Assembly: GCF_965276875.1 (NCBI RefSeq)
Contig: NZ_OZ255701.1
Coordinates: 3,162,001-3,226,000, forward strand
DNA: 64,000 bases
From: Lichenicoccus sp965276875
GTDB lineage: Bacteria > Pseudomonadota > Alphaproteobacteria > Acetobacterales > Acetobacteraceae
Reading direction: 5' to 3'
Shown piece by piece: positions 53,276 to 61,722 of this stretch (the first letter of the stretch is position 1; each line of letters starts with the position of its first letter). The position numbers and the translations under genes are program-made. The notes under the pieces were generated by a model. That model was given only the letters and a program-made list of their open reading frames with translations, searched no databases and was not told the origin of the DNA.

Positions 53276-54228
53276 CGGTTATATGGCTGGTGGCCTTCGT
53301 CGCCGGCGTGGCGATGATCGTGTGGGGCGCGGAGGCCTTCGCCGAGCATCTTGGCGCCGCCGCAGTGCGGCTGGGGGTCAGCAGTTTCGCCCTGGCGCTG
53401 CTGCTCGCCGGCGCCGAACCGGAGGAGCTGGCGACGGTGGTGACGGCGGCCCTCCGCGGCGCGCCCGGCATCGGGCTAGGCGATGTGATCGGCGCCAATG
53501 TCGCGATCTGCCTGGTGGCTTTGGGGGTCGGCGCCTGGATCGCGCCGTTGCATTTTCGCCGTCCGGTGATGCGCACCGCGCTGCTGTCGCTGCCGCTCGG
53601 CGCGATCGCCGCCTGGTTCGCCTGGGACGGCAGGGTCGGACGTGCCGAGGGCGGGGTGCTGGTCGTGCTCTACGCCGTGTTCGTCGCCGCGATCTGGTGG
53701 CTGGAGCGCGCACCGCCGGCGCTTGGCGAGGTTGGCGAGCTGGCCGAGGCACGCGCGTCGGCCGCGAGCGGCGGCCGCCGGAGCGTTGGCCGCGACCTGC
53801 TGGTTTTGCTGGCCGGTGTGGTCGCGATGGCCGCCGGTGCGACGTTGCTGGTCGCGGCGGTCCAGCAGATCAGCGGCGTCGATTCGACGCAGACTCGCCT
53901 CGGCCTGACCCTCGTAGGTTTTGCCACCGGCTTCGAGCTGGTGGTGCTCGCCTGGTCGGCGGCACGTCGAGGGATCGCCGATACGGTGCTCGCCGGCGTG
54001 CTCGGCTCCTATGCCTATAACGGTACGATGACCCTGGGCGCAGGCGCGCTCGCCCGCCCGCTGGTGCTGCGCGCGCCAGCACTCCTGCATCTGCCGCTGC
54101 TGCTAATGCTCGGCGCCCTAGCTCTGGTCGTGACCCTCGCGGCGCGACGTGGTCGGCTGGCGCGCGCGGAGGGCGTGCTGCTGCTCACCGCCTACCCGCT
54201 GTTCGTGCTGCTGGTGCTGACGCGATGA
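53272..54228 (+). CDS. CaCA-family cation exchanger-like membrane protein
   Basis: A 318-residue membrane protein with about ten helices in two halves. The alpha-repeats are recognisable: AGAEPEELATVVTAALRG (about 43-60, Glu-rich) and LVGFATGFELVVLAWSAARRG (about 217-237). This matches the sodium/calcium exchanger superfamily. Coupled by ATGA to the metal RND pump, it may help export or balance divalent cations. The substrate cation is not decided by sequence. It ends 2 nt before the stop of the opposing cytochrome gene. Confidence 0.78.
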   Translation: MTVIWLVAFVAGVAMIVWGAEAFAEHLGAAAVRLGVSSFALALLLAGAEPEELATVVTAALRGAPGIGLGDVIGANVAICLVALGVGAWIAPLHFRRPVMRTALLSLPLGAIAAWFAWDGRVGRAEGGVLVVLYAVFVAAIWWLERAPPALGEVGELAEARASAASGGRRSVGRDLLVLLAGVVAMAAGATLLVAAVQQISGVDSTQTRLGLTLVGFATGFELVVLAWSAARRGIADTVLAGVLGSYAYNGTMTLGAGALARPLVLRAPALLHLPLLLMLGALALVVTLAARRGRLARAEGVLLLTAYPLFVLLVLTR

Positions 54229-54230
54229 CG

Positions 54231-54791
54231 CTACACCTGCTCGTGCTGCTCCGGCAGCATGCGGCCGAGGACGCCGTCGCGGCGGATTGCGACATGCCAA
54301 GTCGTGGCGAGCACGTGCAAGGCGACGAGACCATAGACCAGCCACTGTCCGAGTCCGACATGGATCCAGGTGGCGGTTTGCGCCATCGCCGGGTTCTTCG
54401 GCAGTTGCGGCAGGGTGAACAGGCCGAAATAGCTGACCGGGTATCCTGCCGCGGAGGACAGGATGTAGCCGCTGATCGGCATGCCGAGCAGGACGAGATA
54501 TAGCAGCCAGTGCGAGGTGAAGGCCATCGCCCGGTTCCAGCGCTCGAAGCCGGTCGGCAATGGGGGCGCCGGATGGCTGGCACGCCAGACCAGGCGCACC
54601 GCGACGATGCACACGATAGTCAGGCCGAAGGATTTGTGCAGGTCGTAGAGCAGGCCGCGTGACGGATTGCTCTTGGCCATGTTGACCATGATCCAGGCCA
54701 GCGGCACGACGCACAGCATCAGCAGCGCCGTCAGCCAGTGCAGGGCCTGCGCCGTCAGGGTGTAGCGCCGGACGGTGGTCGTCATGCTCAT
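54231..54791 (-). CDS. Cytochrome b561-family protein
   Basis: A 186-residue four-helix membrane cytochrome b. Heme-ligand histidines are seen in AQALHWLTALL (about 18), YDLHKSFGLTIV (about 52), FTSHWLLYLVLLG (about 94) and ALHVLATTWHVAI (about 159-166). ATG 54791 starts MSMTTTVRRYTLTAQ. Such proteins shuttle electrons from quinol to superoxide or other acceptors. It is convergent with the cation exchanger with a 2-nt gap and divergent from tatA. Confidence 0.92.
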   Translation of the reverse strand: MSMTTTVRRYTLTAQALHWLTALLMLCVVPLAWIMVNMAKSNPSRGLLYDLHKSFGLTIVCIVAVRLVWRASHPAPPLPTGFERWNRAMAFTSHWLLYLVLLGMPISGYILSSAAGYPVSYFGLFTLPQLPKNPAMAQTATWIHVGLGQWLVYGLVALHVLATTWHVAIRRDGVLGRMLPEQHEQV

Positions 54792-54969
54792 CGCTGTGCT
54801 CCAAGCGAGGGGGTGACACATTGTTGTTGGCACGGAATGCCGGCTCTGGGAACCGCCGGCATCCGCGACCAAGGCTGCGGCGTATAAGAGGCTTGCATGG
54901 TCCGGCGCATGGCGCCATTTGCAGGACTCGAACGGATGGCATTCCGCCGCCTGGCGGAGAGAGGGTATC

Positions 54970-55257
54970 ATGGGTGGCTTGAGCATCTGGCACTGGATCA
55001 TCGTGCTCGCGGTCGTATTGCTGCTGTTCGGCGGCAGCGGCAAGGTCAGCACCTTGATGGGGGATTTTGCCAAGGGCGTGAAGTCGTTCAAGCGCAACAT
55101 GGCTGACGACGAATCGATGGAGGCGCAGGGGTCGCAGCTTCCATCCTCGCACCCTGGCACGCAGACGCAGACCGGCTCGCTGGCATCGCCGGTGGCGCGT
55201 CCGACACCAGGTGCGGCTCCGCAGCCGGTTCAGCAGGAGCCGGTGCGGCACGTCTGA
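54970..55257 (+). CDS. tatA: Sec-independent protein translocase TatA
   Basis: A 95-residue TatA: short N-terminus with one transmembrane helix (IWHWIIVLAVVLLLFGGSGK), followed by the conserved amphipathic helix start (KVSTLMGDFAKGVKSFKRNM) and an acidic, then proline-rich tail. ATG 54970 is preceded by GAGAGAGGG. tatB and tatC are not adjacent. It serves proteins with twin-arginine signals, such as the binding protein of the LacI operon. Confidence 0.92.
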   Translation: MGGLSIWHWIIVLAVVLLLFGGSGKVSTLMGDFAKGVKSFKRNMADDESMEAQGSQLPSSHPGTQTQTGSLASPVARPTPGAAPQPVQQEPVRHV

Positions 55258-55333
55258 CCAGGCTGCTGGGCTGACCAGGCTGGCGCCCACCCTGCAGGGC
55301 CGCGGATGCAGCCACGTGCCGTGGACCGCCTGA

Positions 55334-56272
55334 ATGACGACTTTGTTCACCGACTGGCGGGCTATTCCCGAGGCCGCCCGTGGCGCAATCGCCGCGTTGG
55401 GTAATTTTGACGGCGTGCATCTCGGCCACGCGCATCTGTTGCGCACCTTGCACGCGGCACGGCCAGACGCCCCGATCAGCGTTGTCACCTTCGAGCCGCA
55501 TCCGCGTGAGCTGTTCCGACCAGACGACGCGCCGTTCCGTCTCAGCCTGCCGTCCGAGCGCCATGCGGCCCTGGCAGCACTCGGGGTCGATCGCATCTTT
55601 GAAATCCCGTTCGATACCGCCTTTTCGCACCTCTCCGCCGAGCGGTTCGTCCAGGAGGTGCTGCACGAGGCGTTCGGTCTGCGTCACCTCGCCTGTGGCC
55701 CGGATTTCGCCTTTGGCCACCGTCGCGGCGGTGACGTGGTCTCGCTCGCCGCCCAGACCGAGGGTCTCGGCATCGGTCTGACCCTGGTGCCGCCGCTCGC
55801 CGATAGTGGCGGCCCGTTCTCCTCGAGCCGGATCCGGCGGGCGCTGCTCGACGGCTATCCGGAGCGCGCGACCGAGGAGCTCGGCCGGCCCTGGGCGTTG
55901 CGCGGCGTCGTCCAGCACGGCGACAAGCGCGGCCGCCTGCTCGGGTTTCCCACCGCCAACATCCAGCTCGGCCGCCACCTGGAGCCGGCGCGCGGCGTCT
56001 ATGCGGCGACCATTCGGCTGCCGGACGGCGCGACCCACCCCGGTGTTGCCAATATCGGCCGCCGTCCCACCGTCAGCAACACCACAGAGAGCCGGCTTGA
56101 AGTGCATCTGTTCGACTTCGAGGGTGACCTTTACGGCCAGGAGCTGTCGGTGGCGCTGCACACGCTGCTGCGCGGCGAGCACAAGTTCGAGGGTCTGGAG
56201 GCGCTGCGTGCACAGATCGGCAGCGATGCGGGGCAGGCGCGTGCGTATCTCTTGCGCAAGCTGGGCGGCTGA
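55334..56272 (+). CDS. ribF: Bifunctional riboflavin kinase/FAD synthetase
   Basis: A 312-residue RibF: N-terminal FAD synthetase nucleotidyltransferase (LGNFDGVHLGHAHLL, about 22-36; FEPHPRELF; CGPDFAFGHRRGGDV; SSSRIRRALLDG) and C-terminal riboflavin kinase (GDKRGRLLGFPTANI, about 197-211; GVANIGRRPTV; EVHLFDFEGDLYGQ). It converts riboflavin to FMN and FAD. It is upstream of ileS and lspA, as in many proteobacteria. Confidence 0.97.
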   Translation: MTTLFTDWRAIPEAARGAIAALGNFDGVHLGHAHLLRTLHAARPDAPISVVTFEPHPRELFRPDDAPFRLSLPSERHAALAALGVDRIFEIPFDTAFSHLSAERFVQEVLHEAFGLRHLACGPDFAFGHRRGGDVVSLAAQTEGLGIGLTLVPPLADSGGPFSSSRIRRALLDGYPERATEELGRPWALRGVVQHGDKRGRLLGFPTANIQLGRHLEPARGVYAATIRLPDGATHPGVANIGRRPTVSNTTESRLEVHLFDFEGDLYGQELSVALHTLLRGEHKFEGLEALRAQIGSDAGQARAYLLRKLGG

Positions 56273-56301
56273 GGCAGCACGGACGCCATACCAGGGTGCC
56301 C

Positions 56302-59037
56302 ATGATGCGTGATTACCGAGACACCGTCTTCCTGCCCGCGACCGAATTCCCGATGCGCGGCGACCTGGCCAAGCGCGAGCCCGCGATTCTGGCGCACTGG
56401 GAAGCCACCGGGCTCGACCGGCGGATTGCCGAAGCCGCGGCCGGCCGGCCGAATTTCACCCTGCATGACGGGCCGCCTTATGCCAACGGTCATCTGCATA
56501 TCGGCCATGCGCTGAACAAGATCCTCAAGGACGTGATCAATCGCGCGCATCGCATGGCCGGCTTCGCGGTGCGCTACGTGCCCGGCTGGGATTGCCACGG
56601 CCTGCCGATCGAGTGGCGGATCGAGGAGGAATACCGCAAGTCCGGCCGCGACAAGGACCAGGTGCCGATCGGCCAGTTTCGTGCCGAGTGCCGCGCCTAC
56701 GCGCAGCGCTGGCTCGACATCCAGGCCGAGGAGTTCCGCCGCCTCGGCATCCAGGCGGACTGGGCGCACCGCTACGCAACAATGGATTTCAGCTCCGAGG
56801 CGGTGATCGCCGGCGAAATCGGCCGCTTCCTGCTCAACGGCAAGCTCTATCGTGGGCTGCGTCCCGTACTATGGAGCCCGGTCGAGAAGACGGCTCTGGC
56901 CGAGGCCGAAATCGAATATCACGACCATACCAGCAGCACGATCTGGGTGGCGTTCGCCGTGATCCGCGACACCACGCCGGGCCGGGTGTTGGCCGACACC
57001 AGTGTCGCGATCTGGACGACGACGCCCTGGACCATTCCGGGTAACCGCGCCATCGGCTACGGCCCCGCGATCGACTACGCGGTGATCGAGGCCGACGGGA
57101 GGCGGCTGCTGGTGGCGAGCGCGCTGGTCGAGAGCTTCGCGCAGGCGACCGGCGCGGCCTCCTGCACTGTGCTGCACCGTCTGCCCGGCACCGATCTGGC
57201 TGGTGTGCTGTGCGCGCATCCCTGGCGCGGCCAGGGCTACGACTTCGACGTGCCGCTGCTGGCGGGCGATTTCGTCACCACCGAGCAGGGCACCGGTCTG
57301 GTGCATATGGCGCCAGGGCACGGCGAGGACGATTTCGCGCTGACCAGCGCGCACGGTATCGCGGTGCCGGAGACCGTCGAGGATGACGGCCGCTATGCCG
57401 CCACCGTGCCGCTACTCGCAGGAGGGCATGTGTTCAAGGCGGCGGACCCGGTCTGCGCGGCGCTCGACGCCGCGGGCGCGCTGCTCGGCCGCGGCAGCCT
57501 GGTACATTCCATCCCGCACTCATGGCGCTCGCGTGCACCGGTGATCTGGCGGGCGACGCCGCAATGGTTCATCCGCATGGACGGCGACGAGTCGTTGCGC
57601 GCGCAGGCACTCGCAGCACTCGATCAGGTCGTCTTCGTGCCGGCGCAGGCGCGCAACCGGCTGACCGCGATGGTGGCGGGACGGCCCGACTGGTGCATCT
57701 CGCGACAGCGTGCCTGGGGCGTGCCGATCGCGGTGTTCGTCGAAAAAGCCACGGGGGAGGTGCTGCGCGATCCCCAGGCGATGGCGCGCATCGTCGACGC
57801 CTTCGCCGACGAGGGTGCCGACGTCTGGTACAGCGCGCCGGCCTCGCGGTTTCTCGGTCCCGGACGCGACCCCAACGCCTATGAGCAGGTGCGCGACATC
57901 GTCGATGTGTGGTTCGAGAGCGGCTCCACCCATGCCTTCGTGTTGGGCGATGCTGATTTGCCGTTCCCCGCCGATCTCTATCTGGAAGGCTCGGACCAGC
58001 ATCGCGGCTGGTTCCAGATGAGCCTCCTGGAGAGTGTCGGCACCCGTGGTGCGGCACCCTTCCGGGCGCTGGTGACCAACGGCTTCGTGCTCGACGAGCA
58101 GGGCCGCAAGATGAGCAAATCGCTCGGCAATGTGACGGCACCGCAGCAGGTAAGCGACACCCTGGGCGCCGACATCCTGCGTCTGTGGGTGATGAATTCC
58201 GACACCAACGAGGATTTGCGGATCGGTCCCGAAATCCTCAAGCAGCAAGCCGAACTGTATCGCCGGTTGCGCAACACCCTGCGCTGGCTGCTCGGGGCAC
58301 TCGACGGCTTCAGCGACGCGGAGCGCATCGAGACGGCCGCGATGCCCGAGCTCGAGCGCTGGGTGCTGCACCGGCTGGCGACGTTGGATGCGCAGTTCCG
58401 CCACGCGGTGGCTACGCATGAATGGGTCGGTTTCTATCCGGCGCTGCACGCGTTTTGCGCCGGCGACCTCTCGGCGTTTTATTTCGATATCCGCAAGGAC
58501 AGCCTGTATTGCGACGCCGCGGGCTCACCACGCCGGCGCGCCGCGCGCACCGTGCTCGACATCCTGCATCGCTGCCTGTGCTGCTGGCTTGCACCGGTGC
58601 TGTGTTTCACCGCCGAGGAGGCCTGGACCGCGCGCTACGGCGAGACCGACAGCGTGCATCTGCAGCGTCTGCCGGAGATCCCGGAAGCCTGGCTGGATGC
58701 GCCGCTGGCCGAACGCTGGAGCCGGCTGCGCGCCGTGCGCCGGCTGCTCACCAGCGAGATCGAGACGGCGCGCCGCAACAATGTGGTCGGCTCCTCGCTG
58801 CAGGCGGAGATCGTGCTCGGTATGCCCGACGCGGACGCGCGGGAATTCGGCGGGGTAGACTGGGAAGAGCTGGCGATCGTCTCCAAGGTCGTGCTGTCAC
58901 CGTCGCCATCCGTCACGGTGACGGTGCGCGCCGCACCCGGCGCCAAGTGCGCGCGCTGCTGGCGGGTGCTCGAGGAGGTCGGCAGCCGCCACGACCATCC
59001 CGCCTTGTGCCTGCGGTGCGCCGACGTGGTGGCATGA
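56302..59037 (+). CDS. ileS: Isoleucyl-tRNA synthetase
   Basis: Class Ia synthetase of 911 residues that charges tRNA-Ile. The HIGH motif appears in NGHLHIGHALNKILKD (about 55-70), YVPGWDCHGLPIEWR is intact, KMSKS is KMSKSLGN (about 602-609), and a C-terminal zinc-binding pair CARCW and CLRCA lies near the end. Editing domain stretches (WTTTPWTIPGNRA; GTGLVHMAPGHGEDDF) are present. ATG 56302 is favoured over GTG 56296. The stop overlaps lspA (ATGA). Confidence 0.97.
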   Translation: MMRDYRDTVFLPATEFPMRGDLAKREPAILAHWEATGLDRRIAEAAAGRPNFTLHDGPPYANGHLHIGHALNKILKDVINRAHRMAGFAVRYVPGWDCHGLPIEWRIEEEYRKSGRDKDQVPIGQFRAECRAYAQRWLDIQAEEFRRLGIQADWAHRYATMDFSSEAVIAGEIGRFLLNGKLYRGLRPVLWSPVEKTALAEAEIEYHDHTSSTIWVAFAVIRDTTPGRVLADTSVAIWTTTPWTIPGNRAIGYGPAIDYAVIEADGRRLLVASALVESFAQATGAASCTVLHRLPGTDLAGVLCAHPWRGQGYDFDVPLLAGDFVTTEQGTGLVHMAPGHGEDDFALTSAHGIAVPETVEDDGRYAATVPLLAGGHVFKAADPVCAALDAAGALLGRGSLVHSIPHSWRSRAPVIWRATPQWFIRMDGDESLRAQALAALDQVVFVPAQARNRLTAMVAGRPDWCISRQRAWGVPIAVFVEKATGEVLRDPQAMARIVDAFADEGADVWYSAPASRFLGPGRDPNAYEQVRDIVDVWFESGSTHAFVLGDADLPFPADLYLEGSDQHRGWFQMSLLESVGTRGAAPFRALVTNGFVLDEQGRKMSKSLGNVTAPQQVSDTLGADILRLWVMNSDTNEDLRIGPEILKQQAELYRRLRNTLRWLLGALDGFSDAERIETAAMPELERWVLHRLATLDAQFRHAVATHEWVGFYPALHAFCAGDLSAFYFDIRKDSLYCDAAGSPRRRAARTVLDILHRCLCCWLAPVLCFTAEEAWTARYGETDSVHLQRLPEIPEAWLDAPLAERWSRLRAVRRLLTSEIETARRNNVVGSSLQAEIVLGMPDADAREFGGVDWEELAIVSKVVLSPSPSVTVTVRAAPGAKCARCWRVLEEVGSRHDHPALCLRCADVVA

Positions 59038-59519
59038 TCCGGGGGGGCATGATCAGGTTGGGCTTGCCGGTGGCGCTGCTCGTACTCGTCTGTGACCAGG
59101 CCAGCAAATACTGGATCCTCAATATCCTCGACCTGCCGGCCCTCGGCTCGATCGCGCTGCTGCCGGTGTTGAACCTGACCATGGTCTGGAACCATGGCGT
59201 CACCTTCGGCCTGTTCAAAGGGCTCGGCGGTGTCGGGCCGTGGCTGCTGACCGGGGTGGCGGTCGCGGTGGTGGCGCTGCTGCTGGTCTGGATGGCGCGC
59301 ACCGACCGCGCCTCCGTGGCCATCGCATTGGGCGCGATCGCCGGCGGTGCGATCGGCAACGTCATCGACCGCATCCGCTACGGCGCGGTGGTCGATTTCA
59401 TCCATGCGCACGCCTTTGGCTGGTCCTGGTATGTGTTCAATGTGGCTGACGCCTCGATCGTCTGCGGCGTGGCGGTGCTGATGATCGACAGCCTGTTCGA
59501 GCGCCGACGCGCCGGCTGA
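59034..59519 (+). CDS. lspA: Lipoprotein signal peptidase (signal peptidase II)
   Basis: A 161-residue four-helix inner-membrane aspartyl protease that cleaves prolipoprotein signals. Motifs are CDQASKYWI (about 20), NHGVTFGLF, GGAIGNVIDRIRYGAVVDFI with the first catalytic Asp, and VFNVADASIVCGV with the second. ATG 59034 overlaps ileS; ATG 59049 behind GGGGGGG is a good alternative start. It matures lipoproteins such as those at 41299 and 61146. Confidence 0.95.
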   Translation: MIRGGMIRLGLPVALLVLVCDQASKYWILNILDLPALGSIALLPVLNLTMVWNHGVTFGLFKGLGGVGPWLLTGVAVAVVALLLVWMARTDRASVAIALGAIAGGAIGNVIDRIRYGAVVDFIHAHAFGWSWYVFNVADASIVCGVAVLMIDSLFERRRAG

Positions 59520-59913
59520 AGCCAGGGCATCATGCCGCACGCGCCGACCATCAGCTGAACGCCGGCACCCCCCTGCTTAGGGAGTCTGGCAGATCGCGCC
59601 ACTGGCATCGCCGGTGAGGCGCTGCGCGGCGGCTCCCGGCCGCTCAATCTGTACCGCGTCCAGTGGCCGTGTCGCGACCGCACCATCGAGAGCGTCTTTG
59701 TAGCGCCTGTTCAACGAATGGAGCTTCAGTTCTCGCCGATACCAGGTTCGGCCTGATCAACCAGACGGTGACGGCGCAGATCGCGCTCAGGCTGCTGTTG
59801 CAACATTATGCACTATGAAGTAGATAATACAAAATTGTATTCTACGAGCCCGCCATAGTTTCAAAGCCTGACACGACCAATTAAAATCAACCATAAAACG
59901 TCCGGGAAACGCC
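59520..59913. other. Intergenic region, AT-rich right part
   Basis: No gene recognised in 394 bp. The left part is GC-rich like the backbone; from about 59790 it becomes AT-rich (ACTATGAAGTAGATAATACA and following), leading into the beta-propeller gene. This suggests an insertion or a strong promoter region of foreign origin. Confidence 0.5.
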
Positions 59914-60945
59914 ATGATCCGTTATGCGATTATCAGCTCGGCTGTATTGGGTCTCTCTTTGGCACCATTAAATACAGCGAAGAGCGAACCTCCCGCAACA
60001 TACCACATTACAAATATATTGCCGGTCCCTGGCGAGGGACTTTGGGATTATCTTACGTTCGATCAGTCGCACCGTAGACTGTTCGTCACCCGTGTCGGTG
60101 GCGTCGACGTCTTTGACGCGAGTGGTTCCGTGCTGGCCAGCGCGGGTTCTATCCCTGGCGGCCCCGGCGTGTTGGTGAATCGCGCCGTTCCTGTCGAGAG
60201 CCGCGACCTTGGTTTTACGAGCAACGGGCCCGCCGACAGCACGACTTTGTTCCGGCTCTCCGATCTCAAGGTCAAAGGCGTGTTTCCGCTGGGCGAAGCA
60301 ACCGACGCCGCGGTCTATGACGAGGAAACCCGTCATGCGGTGTTTTTCAGTGCAGCAGGTCAGGATGCCCTTGTCTTCGATCCTCGAAGCCGTACGGTTA
60401 TCGATCATATTCCGCTTGGCTCTGCGCCGGAATTCGCCGTGGACGATCACGAGGGCACAATTTACGTCAATCTTCCCGCGACCGGAAAGGTCGCGAGGAT
60501 CGATGCCCGCACCGACAGGGTTGTCGCCCAATATACCGTTGATCCGAGTTGCCACGCCAATTCCTCGATCGACATCGATCAGGCCGACCATCTGTTATTC
60601 GTCGGTTGTTTCAGCGGCGAGCTGGATGTGATCAATCAGCGGACTGGTCGCACCGTCTCGACGTTCCCGACCGGTCCATTGCCGGACAGTGTGGAATATG
60701 ATCCGGGCACCCGCACGGTATTTGCCTCCACAGTTGACGGGAAAATTACGGCAGTCGAAGTCGACAGCTCAATCCATCAAGAGCTGCTTCAGGTTGCCAC
60801 CACGCAGCCGGGCACCCACAGCTTGACCATCGATCTCAGGACACACAGGATTTTCACCGACACGGCGGACGCTGGACCGACCGGCCCGGACGGCCTGCCG
60901 TTTATCATCCGCGGAACGTTTCGTGTCCTCACCGTGGCTCCCTGA
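59914..60945 (+). CDS. Secreted YncE-like beta-propeller protein
   Basis: A 343-residue exported protein with signal peptide MIRYAIISSAVLGLSLAPL (cleavage near AKS). Repeats of a propeller blade type follow: LFVTRVGGVDVFDAS, HAVFFSAAGQDALVFDPRS, GTIYVNLPATGKVARIDAR, LLFVGCFSGELDVINQRTG and RTVFASTVDGKITAVEVDS. This is the YncE/cytochrome-D1-like six- to seven-bladed fold. Function is unknown; some relatives bind DNA or metals. Lower GC at its 5' side hints at lateral acquisition. Confidence 0.85.
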   Translation: MIRYAIISSAVLGLSLAPLNTAKSEPPATYHITNILPVPGEGLWDYLTFDQSHRRLFVTRVGGVDVFDASGSVLASAGSIPGGPGVLVNRAVPVESRDLGFTSNGPADSTTLFRLSDLKVKGVFPLGEATDAAVYDEETRHAVFFSAAGQDALVFDPRSRTVIDHIPLGSAPEFAVDDHEGTIYVNLPATGKVARIDARTDRVVAQYTVDPSCHANSSIDIDQADHLLFVGCFSGELDVINQRTGRTVSTFPTGPLPDSVEYDPGTRTVFASTVDGKITAVEVDSSIHQELLQVATTQPGTHSLTIDLRTHRIFTDTADAGPTGPDGLPFIIRGTFRVLTVAP

Positions 60946-61145
60946 GGTTATGCCTAGTGCGTCGGACCGGTCCAACCAGGCGGCTTGGTAGTCCGCCGCT
61001 CCAAACTCATGCAGCCCAGACAGTTTCTGTCGCAGCCCGGAGATACAAGTCATATCGATCGCGCGTCTGACAACAGAATGTCGGACGGCTGATATCGGCT
61101 TCCCTCTGCTTGCCCGAACCTGCGAATCGGGGCTAAAGAGGCGCC

Positions 61146-61721
61146 ATGCGCACAACGCGTCCTTCGGCTCGCCCCAGAGTCCGAGCTTCCGTTCGACCAG
61201 CCGCCCTCTCGGGAGTGCTGGCCTGCGCCCTGCTGGCCGGCTGCTCCGGGCACGATATCGAGCGCGATTTCGGCCTGGTTCGTGACGCCCCCGACGAGTA
61301 CACGGTGACCACGCGGGCGCCGCTCTCGATGCCGCCGCAATCCGAACTGCCGAACCCGCAACCCGGCGCGCCGCGGCCGCAGGAACAGAGCTCCCGCCTG
61401 GAGGCAGAGGAGACGCTGGCGCCGGACGTGGCCCTGCAAGGCGACGCCGGGACCAACTCCGCGGGCCAGTCCGCCCTGGTCGCCTCCGCCAGCGCCAAGG
61501 CCGCGGCACCAGTCGGCGCCGGGCATGGCGAGCTCGACCAGCCCGGAACCGGTTTCGTCAACGAGCTGATGTTCTGGCACGGTGGCCGCGCCGGCTCGGT
61601 GGTGGACGCCGGCCCCGAAAAGCAGCGTCTCGAGGAGAATGCCGCCCTCGGTCGGCCACCGACCGACGGCGCGACGCCCACCCGGAAAATCAGCAAGCCG
61701 GGCTGGTTCGGCGGCCAGTAA
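61146..61721 (+). CDS. BamF/DUF3035-family lipoprotein
   Basis: A 191-residue lipoprotein with a signal peptide ending LLAGCSGHD (lipobox LAGC, Cys about 37). A conserved DFGLVRDAPDEYTVTTRAPLSMPP core (parts) follows, typical of DUF3035, the alphaproteobacterial BAM accessory BamF. The rest is low-complexity and Pro/Ala rich, ending KISKPGWFGGQ. It probably attaches to the outer membrane and takes part in outer membrane protein assembly. It precedes mutL by one base. Confidence 0.87.
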   Translation: MRTTRPSARPRVRASVRPAALSGVLACALLAGCSGHDIERDFGLVRDAPDEYTVTTRAPLSMPPQSELPNPQPGAPRPQEQSSRLEAEETLAPDVALQGDAGTNSAGQSALVASASAKAAAPVGAGHGELDQPGTGFVNELMFWHGGRAGSVVDAGPEKQRLEENAALGRPPTDGATPTRKISKPGWFGGQ

Positions 61722-61722
61722 G

